From Panorpa germanica (taxonomy: Eukaryota > Arthropoda > Insecta > Mecoptera > Panorpidae), in assembly GCA_963678705.1 (NCBI GenBank), contig OY783223.1, forward strand, positions 8,340,721 through 8,404,720: 64,000 nt of DNA. The letters run 5' to 3'. The notes under the pieces are model-generated. The model saw nothing but the letters and a program-made list of their open reading frames with translations, made no database searches and had not been told where the DNA came from. Below are positions 36,255 to 47,683 of this stretch, in pieces (position 1 is the stretch's first letter; each line of letters starts with the position of its first letter). A program made the position numbers and the translations under genes.

Positions 36255-38045
36255 TTTAGGATAGATTACATTACATTACATTTATTATATTTTACAGGAG
36301 AGAAGAGTTGAGGATGTTTTACTCTAAGTAAAAGTAGACTTGGTGTTATTTAAAAACACCGCAAATTCGCCAATTTTTTATGTAGGACAAAATGTTATAT
36401 ACGTATCGGTAGAGGACAAAAATGTCACATGATTGTGCCAGTAATTTCATGTTTGACAAAAATGGACGATCGTTGCCCCTTCACACGACGCCCATGCGTA
36501 CCCCATACCACCCCATCATCACCTTTATTCGTCGTGCGTAAATATTTCCACCCTCTCTATTTGGTTACTTTTTTATAAGTGTCGAAATGGAGTTTCCATG
36601 ATTGTTGCATACATATTTATTGGTGGATTTATAGAGGAAATGCCTTCTTACAAGATAACAAAATATTATTATGAGAAAATAAATAATTTAAAAAGTAAAT
36701 AAATTTATGAATGTTTTTCAGTGCGCGATAACATTTTTACGCATCGTTGTGCAAATAAAAAAATGTGCAGATAAATATTTACATTCCAAAAATGTTTTTC
36801 AAATAATTTATTTCTCATTGAAAGAAATTTTATGATTGTGGTTTGGGAAATGGATTTGTAAGGCTTGGGAAAATCATGTTGACAGCACAAATATTTTATA
36901 ACCGTTGGAAATTATTGAGGAAACGATGACTTCTTTTGAATTTTATGAAAAACAGCGAATTATATTCTGGAAAGAATAATGTTCCAACCATCAAATTTTG
37001 TGCCCACTTTCTTTGCGGGATACAACGTAATGCAATAGTATCTCGATAAAAAAAATTAATTAATAATTTGTATAGCTTTAATGAATACCTCCCACTTCTG
37101 AGTTTTTCTCCCACTTCTGAGTTTTTCCACACAGGCATAGGTTTCTATGTTGTCACTAGGTGGTGGGATAGGGTTTTTGGTAATTGAAGTGCAGTAGTTT
37201 GTTGTAATTCAATTTGAATGAGATATACATAAATACATAAATTAAGATTGATAAAATAATTTACCGCATTTTTGCGTGCGATAAAGAACTTTTGAAGTGA
37301 TGCTCTATATATAAAATAGTACTTTTACCCAAAAAGAACATATAAGATCACTCAATCAGACGAATCCTTAGCAAATAAGAAGCAATAAGATAATATTTCA
37401 ATATAAGATTCCACATAATTCCTAGAGTATTACTACGGACCGCCAGACCCGACATTTTTATTGCCTCCATAGAATTCAGAATATTAAGCACTCGTATTCC
37501 AACAAACAAAAATGATTTGTAAAAACACTTTAAGCTTCAGGAATATTTTTGAAAACATAAAAATATCATTTATCTTTCTGGTTTATACAAAAAGTATCAT
37601 ACTTGAAATGGTAAAAAATACTGTTATATTCTATCCTTTTTACTCTTTAATATTACTGTATCATTCTATCTCTCATTCGCTCCCTCAAGTGTGTGTGCTC
37701 ATTGTAACAAGAAAGATCATAAATCACTTACTTGAAAGTTTTCTTGCATCGAGCTTTTCATGTGCCTAAAGCAGACGCTGGATTAGGTGACCTCTGTGAT
37801 GGAATTGGGACGGAGTAAAGTTTTGATGTGTTATTTCCAGTGTACGGGAAACCATGGCTATGAAGGAGAGTTGTAAAAGCTCAAAGCTCAAAGTTTCCGT
37901 TCCTGTTGATCAATATGATTCAATTAATTATACGACCAAAAACTACTCTCGTCAGATATTTTTATGTGGCGATAATAACTGAAGTAAGTCGGATAGGAAT
38001 CGAGACAGATTCTTACGAGTTTCGTGCTGAGATCCTACTAGACTA
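36251..38045. other. Non-coding, no gene seen
   Basis: No supported gene. TACATTACATTACATTTATT lies just after the TA array. A direct duplication of CTCCCACTTCTGAGTTTTTC lies at about 37088-37126. Confidence 0.5.
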
Positions 38046-38165
38046 TGGAACTTATTTTCTAACTCTTTTATTTATTTATTTGAGTGTATCAACTTAAAAC
38101 AATACATACATTTATAAAATTTACAATACATAATTTACAACTTATACACGAGTATTGGGGTAGTA
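38046..38165 (-). mobile_element. LINE E 3' UTR end only
   Basis: The plus strand reads a (TTTA)n run and then the LINE E 3' UTR reversed (CAATACATAATTTACAACTT, ACACGAGTATTGGGGTA), as at 32130-32180. Only the last 100 or so bases of the element are present. Confidence 0.6.
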
Positions 38166-38509
38166 CCAAGAACTTTTTGGTAAGCTCGTTATTTCACTAG
38201 TACAGTGTGATTTGACTCGATTTGACTTGACTGATGAATAAGCGACACATTCCGCTTGTCAAGTGAATTGTTCGGGTTGATTTTATAGTGAAACACTTTA
38301 ATATTTCAAGTCATTAGTTGTACAAACCGCATATACCACAACTAGCACCGCACGATACCCCCCACCCACCGCCCATCCTCTGGTGTCAACTACGAAAACT
38401 ACTTGCACAGCAGCTCTAAACGACACTATGATACATACTTACTAATTACCGAAAGCAGTGGCGTACTGTAATATTTAAACGATCTAAAATCTCATTAGGA
38501 TAAATATAT

Positions 38510-38587
38510 ACGTCACTATAAATTACGTCACACATTACGTCACATCTTGTCACACATTGTGGACCTTCACGTCCCCTATAGTGACGT
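38510..38587. promoter_or_regulatory. Cluster of ACGTCA motifs with inverted ends
   Basis: ACGTCACTATA at 38510-38520 is the exact inverse of TATAGTGACGT at 38577-38587. Between them, a 12-bp unit containing ATTACGTCACA is tandemly repeated, with a degenerate third unit (TCTTGTCACA). ACGTCA is a CRE/ATF-type half or full site. A small palindromic element end is an equally good explanation. Confidence 0.4.
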
Positions 38588-38699
38588 CAGGCATTTGAAC
38601 CGTAAAAAAAGGTATTCCAATACAAAAATTGAATATTGTTCGCACATTTTTTGAGTACTATATTCATTGCACCAATAATCAAGCATGTTAGCCGAACCA

Positions 38700-39122
38700 G
38701 TTTTTTTTATATATAATTTCTCGGGATTCCTAGGCACGTACCCTTTTATCGCCCCTAATATATTCTGCTTCTTCTTATATTTTATATCCAGACAACAAGA
38801 ATGATCTATTCATGGCTACTGCTGTTATAAATTTCGGTTTCTCAAAGGCGGTGTTAACAGGAAGCGTCTGCGAAGTCTGTAGCACCGCCCTTTGGAGTCC
38901 ATTTCTTGCCATTGCTGTATTTTTACATTGCCACAGAATGTGGTCAGGGTCTGCCTCTTCTTCACCACATTCGCATTTAGAGTTTGGAATGATTTTGTTT
39001 CTTGCTAGATGTTTCGGAGCTCCAGTATGATTCATTCTTAGCCTTGAGGTAATTGTTATTAATCTTCTTGGCAATTTTAGTTTGGCAAACCATGACTTAC
39101 GTTTCAGTATTGGTTGTATTTT
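38700..39122 (-). mobile_element. LINE B C-terminus and 3' end
   Basis: The minus strand reads LKRKSWFAKLKLPRRLITIT, then SRLRMNHTGAPKHLARN, the knuckle CECGEEEADPDHILWQC and the end NRSFLLSGYK. It then runs through the 3' UTR (AAAAGGGTACGTGCCTAGGA) to an A-rich tail at about 38700. The frame 39074-38775 is open, with a short deletion after TLPVNTAF relative to the copy at 18.1 kb. It is the best-preserved C-terminus of this family here, and is 5'-truncated. Confidence 0.88.
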
Positions 39123-39840
39123 TAAAGCTGAGTCAGTTACCAGGTCATCATATTCTACTATCTATGAGGAGTTTAAAAGATTAGATCAGATTGTCAGACA
39201 AATGACGCAGGAGTTTTAAATATATACATTTTGTGCTTTACTCGTATATACTTCAAAGTTTTCATAAATGCTGTCAGTATAATTTTCTATTCTTCAGTAA
39301 TACCTATGAGTTTTTCTTTCGATCCACTGCGCGATCCATAACTCACAGCACTCACAGCACAGGCACAGTTACAGCTCAGTGCGGCACGACACTGATAATC
39401 TGAATGCTGTCAGTTTACTTATCCTAGATATAAGATAGCAGCCGCCTGTCATTTTAATTTGGGATTATGTTACTTTGATATTTACGTGTGTTGTAATACA
39501 CTGCAACGTTTAGATATGACATTATTACCAGATCTCTAGAGGGTGTACGTCTTAAGGGATAAATAACTACACTCCTCCACCTTCCTACACCCCTAAATAA
39601 AAGGGAGGGGTTCGAAAGTGTGATGATGACGATCGCATAAGCTGTGGTGGGGGAGAAGTAAGCTATAATAACACTTATCCTACCAAGTATATCACGTATA
39701 CTGACGTAGTACCTTCACTCTAAATCAATGGTGTTCAGGAGGCGGGTCATAAGCTGGAAACGGTCTCAAAACACGTATCTTTGACCATATATAAATGAAA
39801 ACTAACTGTCATGGCATTATTTTAATTTTTTTGCCATTGC
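39123..39840. other. Non-coding, no gene seen
   Basis: A GC-richer patch at about 39330-39400 (ACTGCGCGATCC, CACAGCACAGGCACAG) and C/G-rich tracts near 39570-39610. Nothing coding is supported. Confidence 0.45.
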
Positions 39841-39844
39841 GCAC

Positions 39845-39940
39845 TACATTCTTGTGCCTTAACTCATTTATTTATTTACCATTGCGCTTAATTCAATTTT
39901 GATACATATTAAATCTAAACATTCTCACTCCTTCCAAAAG

Positions 39941-39975
<35 letters not shown>

Positions 39976-40450
39976 TTATCTGCTACTGCTTCGCTCCTCC
40001 TGCTACTCTCTCTCTCTTGTTTTTACTCTGCTATTCCTTCTCTTTCCTCGTTTCTTTTCTCTATCTCCACCTCTTCCCTTCACTGTCTCCCTTTAATAAC
40101 TAGCCAATGTTCTTTTCGCTTATTACCTTTTTTCACATGAAAACTGAATGTGCTCCAATGTTTCTATCTCCGTTCCGCACACTCTCACTCTTTGTCCAGT
40201 ATCTATTTCTTTTCTCCTCGTTTCCCAATCTGAATTTGGCAATCCTTCTCATGTTTTTTGTGTCTTTTTCTCTTAAGTATTGTGGTATCTCTCTCTTCCA
40301 AATCCTTTTATATCTTTGGTTATAATTGCTCTTCTCAATTTTTTCCATTCTTTCCTTTTGCTGTATCTCCCTGTCTTTTCTCCTTAGCTAATCTTCCACA
40401 CTTGTGCCTTTTTTTCTTCTTCTCTCCGCCTCCTCTGTCGTCATTCCATT
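39845..40450 (-). mobile_element. LINE A2 C-terminus and 3' end
   Basis: The minus frame 40348-40133 reads RIAKFRLGNEEKRNRYW followed by a degraded knuckle region. Continuing along the minus strand the ORF end is purine-rich with several stops. The 3' UTR (GAAGGAGTGAGAATGTTTAG, GAGTTAAGGCACAAGAATG) matches the copy ending near 60828. An internal (TA)n run at 39944-39972 lies at the same place as a shorter TA run in that copy. The coding part is related to LINE A but the 3' UTR differs, so it is treated as a subfamily. Confidence 0.8.
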
Positions 40451-43250
40451 ATAGTTATATATCTACATTTGCTTGTTTCATCAGTTATTTCTATATATAT
40501 GTGTATCACACTATATGTGAACATGACGAAGGTGGGGACCCGATAATCGTCTCAAAACGCCTCGAAGGACCATACCTAACCGAATTCAGTATGTGGACCG
40601 TACTCACAAATAATGTCATTTCTGTTCTTATTTGAACATTTACTGGTACGCAAGTTTAGAGGGATTGATAATCACTGCTCTGCACACCTCCCCGCCATCC
40701 GCCACACATCCTAACGCCATCAAGACTGTCAGTCTAATTTGACGGCAGCCATATATGATTTAGTTTGCAGTTTATTTAGTTAAGTACTAGTATTAATTAA
40801 ATGTGTTCATTTGACATTGTGGGTGGGGAGGGGTGCAGTGGTGTGGGGTTTGGGTTTTATGATACAGTTGTGGAATTTGTTGAAATTGTTGGGATTGTTA
40901 AATAATTCGTTTGGTGGGGTGGAGGGGTGAATGGAAAGGTTAATAGTTTATGAACAATCAGTGTGAAGTTGAAGTGGAATTTATGAAAGTTGTTTGCAAT
41001 AAATATGTTAACGGATAAATGGATGCTGTACCGACCAATTTAGAGCAATTAACAGAGCATCGTAATTAGTACTGGTGTATAGTTAAAGTGATTAATCGAC
41101 CTTGGCCTTGATGTTGCCAAAGATGCAAATACAATGAGTGTTGCAAAAGATATAAACAACATTGCAAGTACAATTGAATTACAGTTGTGTGTACACAACA
41201 CTCCTAATTCCACAAAAAACTCTACAATTTACTAGTCGTATCATTCTTTTATGAATGTTTTTGTCATAGTTTCAGAAAATCGTATAAGAAGTAGGTAAAG
41301 TAACGTATCCAGTAACGCATAACGCTGCTAAACCATTTTACATTGTTTTGGACACTTTAAGGATATTATAAGTACTGAATCCCTTAAAGCAACCACGTGA
41401 TCTGACACTTTAGAGATTTCAAAAGGATTTTCTTGTCAGCTCAAAAGTTTGAGTGGATTTTACAGAGAGAACTGAACTTATATACGAGACGCAAAATGTG
41501 ATCGCCCAGTGGCAGACGCCCAATGCCCAGGGCGTAGAAAGATTGTGAAAAGTATTGGGCGAGTAACAGGTTGAATTACAGTAACCCTCGATAATCGGTA
41601 ATCTTATTATATCTTCAAATGAGGAATTTAGAAGTATTTCTTATATACGTTTAGAACTTCCATCATCGAAATGGTTCTTGTCGTTTTACAGAAATTATTT
41701 AACCAACCAAAAAGTAACATCGTCGTCAGACCTATCACACCATGCCTATAACTCATTTCGAATTTTTATCGTAGGCAATAATCAAGTCGGGATCTTTCCA
41801 AAAATCTTTTCTATCCCTTGACAATTCGGAAATAACTTATCATAAAGAAATAAAAATATTTAATTAAAAAAAAATAAAGCGAGATGTTCTGTAAAGAGGA
41901 ACTTGTGCATATCAGTTCGCGTGCTTAACTTAGGGGTTGTAAGAGTACGATACGAGGGCTGGAAAATAATCACGAGTCCAACAGGGTAGTCATATAACTG
42001 AAGCGTGTATATCTTGTCATATTATATAGTATACAAAAAAACCTGTAACAGGAAACCATTGCTACCTTTGTCTGATATTATAAACCCCTGCTGTTCTACC
42101 CTTAAAGTTTGGAGACGTTGGAGACATCTCCAGAAGCTTCTGAAGAGCTCATGGTTAGAGTAAAATAAGCAGAAAAATATACAAAATATTATTGAATTGA
42201 AAAAATAGGTCGTTTAGTAAAAGGTAAATTTTGAAATTTTGTTTCACATTATAATTATTTACACATATCAAAAAATTGCCAAATTGTAAAATACTTATTC
42301 GAGTAAAGTTAGGAAAGTTGGTTCTTGATACATTGTCATATCTTGAATGGTGTACCACTGCAGGACACGATTTTGATTAATAGGATGAAAGCAATAGAAA
42401 GAAACCATTTAGGTCTACGTTTGTTTTGATTTTCTACATATTTTGTCAAAATAATAGCTAAAGCAATAATACAAATTCTTCTTCTTTTTCTACGTACACT
42501 CTACGCCAAATTTTAAATTAAAGTTTATGCACAGTAAAGTGATTTTACTTCTATATTGTTGACAAACTGAAATTGAATTTCTCTTAAATATAAATCCTAT
42601 TGTATTTTAACAGATTGTCACAATTTTGCGGTTATAATAAAGCTGATATAAATACTGATTTCCATTTACTAAAAATCTAAATTAATTTAGTTATTATTGA
42701 CGAATTAAATCTGATTACATAAATGAACATTAAACCAACATGTAAACCAACCTTTAACACCAAGAAACTAACGAGCTAAGAATATGAATATTACGCGTTA
42801 AAACAGGAAGCTAGATGGTGATGGTGTTGCTTCTCCCCCACATCCCGCTCTCCCTGATTCCTTCCCTACATCCTAAATTGTTATCAACAGTTGTATAACA
42901 TTTTATGAGAGTTTTCACTACTTAGCAATATATTTTGTTTATTAGTCATTAACTGTGGTAGGCTTATCACTGGATCGATTTGTATTAACGTTTAGTCCCT
43001 CCTTTTAACACTAATGGCGCCAGGTGTTACTATTTTATATTTGTTTGGCGATTATTATAAACATCAAAAAGATATTGAGATTTAACATAAATTCAGATAG
43101 GGTCATCAAATAAGAAGTACATATATATTATTTTAAAACCATAAGGATTGTTTTGTTGTAGATTTGAGTTTTGATCAACTGATTAAATGATGAAAGGATT
43201 TGTTGAGTTAGTTTTGTTTGTTTTCACTCGCATAGGAGTTTTTTATATTG
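40451..43250. other. Non-coding, no gene seen
   Basis: AT-rich apart from a G-rich stretch at about 40820-40935 (GTGGGTGGGGAGGGGTGC, GGTGGGGTGGAGGGGTG). No frame over 70 codons shows a domain. Confidence 0.5.
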
Positions 43251-43735
43251 GGAAAAAAGAGAAGAATATGTAAGCAAGAAAGAAATAGAAACTTTGGAGC
43301 ACATTAAAGAGGCATGCAGCTGCAAAATAAAAATTAAAAAGGAGATACCCAGTAAGCAATTTGGTGAAGTGCCCTGTTTTGTGACGTTTCTACCACTATT
43401 GCACTTCAATTATAGTTCGCATCAACTTTATCTTCATTTGTATTCCGACAGATGAAGTGACATTTCATATGAACGACTGTGAGAAACTGAACTCTTTCAT
43501 GACAAACAAATGATACGCTTCTTCAATATGATGGCAAAGTGACTCCAAAATGTTTACTGGGTTGAGAAGATAAGGAGAGAATGTAACGAAGGGAAGAGGT
43601 GGATGGTGCAAGGAGAGAATGGAAAGAAGAAGCAGTAAAGAAATCAAGGATGATGGCGAAAATACAGCCAAGAAGAAAGAGAGGAAAGCAATCAGGGGTA
43701 CAAAACAATAAGACGTAAGGGCAAGAGTATAATAA
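43251..43735 (+). mobile_element. LINE A remnant interrupted by MITE M
   Basis: Before the MITE (43251-43347) the plus strand carries AGAAACTTTGGAGCACATTA, the ETLEHI knuckle block of LINE A. After it (43562-43735) come GGAAGAGGTGGATGG (compare RKRWM at 9.97 kb) and purine-rich sequence like other LINE A ORF ends. The MITE therefore seems to have inserted into an existing LINE A copy. Confidence 0.55.
43348..43561 (-). mobile_element. MITE M, minus orientation (214 bp)
   Basis: It starts CCCAGTAAGCAATTTGGTG and ends AAAATGTTTACTGGG, and contains the reversed interior (GACGTTTCTACCACTATTGC, CTTTATCTTCATTTGTATTC). It is shorter than the copy at 25.4 kb because the segment next to the CACCTGTCG block is partly deleted. 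Confidence 0.9.
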
Positions 43736-45640
43736 TCAGAAAGTGCTTTATGATTTATAAAAATGATAGAATAGTCTTAAGTTTATTTTAGTAATGAGAT
43801 GTAAAGAATGTAAAATCACCGACACACACATTAAGTTGATAAATACAAATGATTGCTTCTCACTATGTTTATATTACCAACGATTGTATATTGAACAATC
43901 AGAGGTATTCAACAAACGGGTGTATTCTTCCCTCAGATACCCAAAACGTTCAAACCACCAAGGATGAGCAAAATCCTAATTAAATTACAGTTTCAGAAAC
44001 CTATAATCTTTCCCATTCTGAACTACCCCCTTTATAACACATCAACTGCATACCCCTTCCCCACCAGCTTACATACCGCTTACCCCCTGATTATACCTTC
44101 ATTTCTGGTACGGTACGAGTAAAACTCAGTAACGGAATATCTTAACGGCGTTATCTTGAAACAAGAACTCACGAAATGTTCCCCATTTGGAAATAACGGT
44201 TGCAACTTATGAGTAGGTTTCTGGTTGAAGCTTCAAGAAAGCTTCGAGCTTTGAGCTTTTTGGGGGTTGCGGTTGTATTTACTGCTTCTAAGCAAATATT
44301 GTGCCCGTATTACAATGAGGTAAATATTGTCAACTGGGGTGAAATGACGTTTATATTAACGCGTATGAAAAAAATTGAATAATCCACTGAAGAAAAATGA
44401 TGCCACTGAATACAAAATGTTGGAACTAGTTTTAGAGAATCAATCATGTGACCTTAACGTTAAATAAATGTGAGATCAATCTCAAAGTTGTATTGTATCG
44501 ATGGAAGTATAAAAATTAGGCGCAAATTTAAAAGGCAATTATTTTATACAGATTTCGAGTTCAAATTTAAATTAATAGTGCATATGAAAAGACCAACACC
44601 AGTATGAATGACGATAAAAAGCGTCCATAGTTCCACACTTGTAATTTCTCGGTTAGACTAATGTCTAGGATATTTTTGGGTAACAGAAACTGGTTAGGAT
44701 TATAGTTATGAGTTAGCAAAAGTTGTTTTCTTTAATTCTACATATGTATATATGTATGTATATAATATATACACAGTATTTAATGATTTTCTCCTAGATT
44801 GCTCGTGTGATTGTACTGGAACAGTTGAATTTACATATTCAGTCCTAATGACTGTTTATTACGGGAACATTTGGTATTTGCGTTTATTCGTTATACGACG
44901 GCTGACTTTGTGCGTTGTGGCGTCAAGCGTGTGACGTATCGCCCCCTTCCCACTACCCTACTTGAGCATACAAACCTCATGATTTTCACGTTCGCTTTCC
45001 ACGACTACTTCTCCCCCTCACAAACCTCAACCCCGCCCGTCTTATGTTGCTTATCTTAGAACACCCCTTTATGATCGGGGAATCTCGTGGTTGTTGGTAT
45101 TCCGTTGTTGTATGGAATACGTTATCATGTTATCAACCGTATACTACCACCTTCTCTCCCCACCCACCTCATAACTCGCACCTCTCCTCGCTAGCTGCTA
45201 CTGTAGTATTACATAACCACCAGTGCTGCCACAATTAAGCAAAAAACATTACCAGATTTATTAGGTTTAATTTACGGGGTTTTACAATAGACAGATTTAG
45301 GTAAATACTTGTCCCTGTATTTGCACACCCTCCCCCCTCACCCCTTGCTTTAATTGATTAGAATTATGGTGGTTTTAAGTGGAATAATCTACAATGATAA
45401 GTACTTTATTGCACGGGGTGAGACGATGCGCGGGAGTTTAAATATGTAGTAGATATTTATTTATTTCTTATGTGTAAGAAAAATATATCAGTCTGTGTAT
45501 ATATGTCAATGAATTTAAACAAAAATTCTCCCCATTAGCAAGTGTTATAATAACAAAATTTTAATTTGGTTTTTTAGAAAACAACGTGGTAAATTTTAAA
45601 ATAATTGTACTCATATAATTTACATTTAATCAAATAATAC
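43736..45640. other. Non-coding with C-rich tracts
   Basis: No gene supported. C-rich stretches lie near 44025-44095, 44940-45060, 45145-45190 and 45320-45350. Confidence 0.5.
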
Positions 45641-46262
45641 TTAAGGGGTGAGGGTAGGGTTTTAACTTTTTTCCATTCTTATTAATGTATATTAATGTAC
45701 AACATATTAAGTTTATTGTGTAAAAATTTGAAATCGATTAGAGTAAAACTGTCGGAGATATAGAGTTTTAAGTCTTCACCTCTCTGGTCTAGTTTCGTGT
45801 TACTTTGAAACTTTTAAATGCGGTCTCACACATAGCTTTTTCAGAGTCGGTGTCCTCTCTAGCTCAAAATCTACTAGACCGATTCTTTTGAAATTTTGCA
45901 CACTCTTTCTTTACATAAATGACGAGATAACACTGACAAGTTTTTTTAATTTTTTTTTATTTTAACGTATTTTAATTTTGATTTTTTTTTATGAAAAATC
46001 GGTGTTTTGACTTCTAAGTGCTGTAAAAATTGAAAAAGCAGTGAAAAAAAAACTTGACAGGGACGTATGTGGAGATTCGCTGCCATTAACTCATTTCTTG
46101 ATATTTATTTATGAAAATTTCACAAATGTTATTTTTTTAGTTTATTCTCTAAATGTTATTTTATCATGTAGTAATTATAGATACAATTATATATCATCTG
46201 TCGTCAAAAAACATTATCGAAAATATGCTCCTTTTCCATCGATTTGGCCTTACCCCCCTTAA
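45641..46262 (-). mobile_element. TTAA-flanked non-autonomous element C, copy 3 (622 bp)
   Basis: This is the best-bounded copy. It begins TTAAGGGGTGAGGGTAGGG at 45641 and ends CCTTACCCCCCTTAA at 46262, so both edges are TTAA followed inward by G-rich inverted ends. The interior is the reverse complement of copies 1 and 2 (GTAAAACTGTCGGAGATATA, TCAGAGTCGGTGTCC, GGAGATTCGCTG). A 73-codon frame at 46041 has no domain. Confidence 0.85.
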
Positions 46263-46689
46263 GAAGGTCGTGCTTGATTGTTGCTACTTGTTTAAACATA
46301 GCAACACATTTCCATGAAAATTAATGCGGCTTGTAACCCTCTGATCATTCTACTATGTACTTATAACATAAATTCGTCCATTCAAATCTATATGCCATTC
46401 AATAAATATCTTCAAAACCAAAATGGAGACCTAATGTAACGTAAAACATATTTAATCCAGTTAATATTTAGGGTACCGATATTTATATCTATATAAACAT
46501 ATATATATGAGTGTACAGTAGTAAAGTGTCGTAATAAAGTGTTTCGGATCACGCGTGGTTAGACTCTAGCGCTTTCCATAGCTCGACCCGGCCACTAATT
46601 AGCTCTATTAGTTCATTAGGAGTAGATATATACGAACCACATCGCGTAGTACTATAGCTAGGTTAGTATTGGCAAGCCAGACCCCACTG
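46263..46689. other. Non-coding, no gene seen
   Basis: No supported feature. Confidence 0.5.
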
Positions 46690-46703
46690 CCCCCCCCCCC
46701 CCC
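46690..46703. repeat. Poly(C) run, 14 bases
   Basis: An uninterrupted run of 14 C, unusual in such AT-rich DNA. Its exact length may be a sequencing uncertainty. Confidence 0.9.
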
Positions 46704-46759
46704 ATGTGTCCCATCGTTCCACAGTTGAAACAACGACCAGAGACCAGAAACCGTAATTT

Positions 46760-46830
46760 GGATATTGGGCATAAACCGCATGTAGTAAATTGCTGGAGTA
46801 AGCGTCCTAACAATTACACTATGGGAGAGA
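46760..46830 (-). repeat. tRNA-derived (SINE-like) head, degenerate
   Basis: The minus strand reads TAGTGTAATTG at 46821-46811, which fits the RNA polymerase III A box. GGTTTATGCCC lies about 33 nt further on, at 46777-46767, a degenerate B box at tRNA-like spacing. There is no intact acceptor stem, so this is not a functional tRNA gene. It is probably an old SINE. Confidence 0.35.
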
Positions 46831-47009
46831 GAGACTGGGGGTGTTGAAGAGAGTGAGAGAAGGGGAAAGTGTTGTGGATGAGTTTTGCTGAATTGTTACA
46901 TATGTAGGACATAGAGAGAGGAAGGCTGTCCAATACGTAACGAGTGGTAGCCTAATTTATAAAAAAGATTGGACTACAATTACAAAAAAAGAACACAGTA
47001 TAGGAGAAA

Positions 47010-47280
47010 GCACAGCTTCGTCTATGAAATTTTATTTAACTTAATTTTTTTATATAAAAAATAAATATTACCAGGTTTCGCTTAAGGAAGTTGTCATGCC
47101 AACTACAATGCGTGACGTGATAAATTTCGTTGTTTGGCCTTGTATCTAGGTGGTGTTGGTACTGCTCGCATCAAATGCATTTGCTTTGTCAAATAAATCG
47201 TGGAAGAAAAGTGAAGAGAGGTGTATGGATTGACTAAACGCAGCAACTGAGATTGGCGTTACTTCGTTGAGCAATGCTGA
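47010..47280. repeat. Dispersed repeat I, copy 1
   Basis: CTATGAAATTTTATTTAAC, CTCGCATCAAATGCATTTGC and CGTGGAAGAAAAGTGAAG match 59540-59650 in the same order. Class unknown. Confidence 0.45.
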
Positions 47281-47308
47281 CATAGTACATATGCATGACT
47301 AGAGATAA

Positions 47309-47683
47309 CCCAGTAAACATTTTGGAGTAAATTCTACTTAATTTCTATTACATATCATGAATTTTTTGTCTGGAACGTGTTCGTTTTCTATTCAGTCGTT
47401 CATAGAAAAGGTCCTTTTTATGAGCTACAGACATTGCAACGACGGTTCACTGCTGAATTAAAAGCGGAGTAGGTTTATGATTTATGACCGGATAATAAAA
47501 ATATACCCATGTGGGAAAGAAACAGAAATACTTAATGAATGATGTTGGAAAAAGAAAGAATATTATTATGAAAAACTAACACAAAATCTGTGACAGGTAG
47601 AGAACTTGTAAAGCGTTAGAATAGAATTGTACGAGTGACTCGAACTTCACCAAATAGGACACTTCACCAAATTGTTTACTGGG
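47309..47683 (+). mobile_element. MITE M with rearranged or inserted interior (375 bp)
   Basis: Both termini are intact (CCCAGTAAACATTTTGGAG and CACCAAATTGTTTACTGGG). The usual CACCTGTCG interior is replaced between about 47400 and 47640 by other DNA, including a stretch reading CGKETEIL (about 47513-47536), which looks like a LINE zinc-knuckle region. Either a LINE piece inserted here or this is a distinct subfamily. Confidence 0.75.

Noticed and set aside
40107..40635. Overlapping hydrophobic plus-strand frames (72 and 125 codons)
   Set aside because: They are antisense shadows of the purine-rich LINE A2 coding strand, running on into unrelated DNA.
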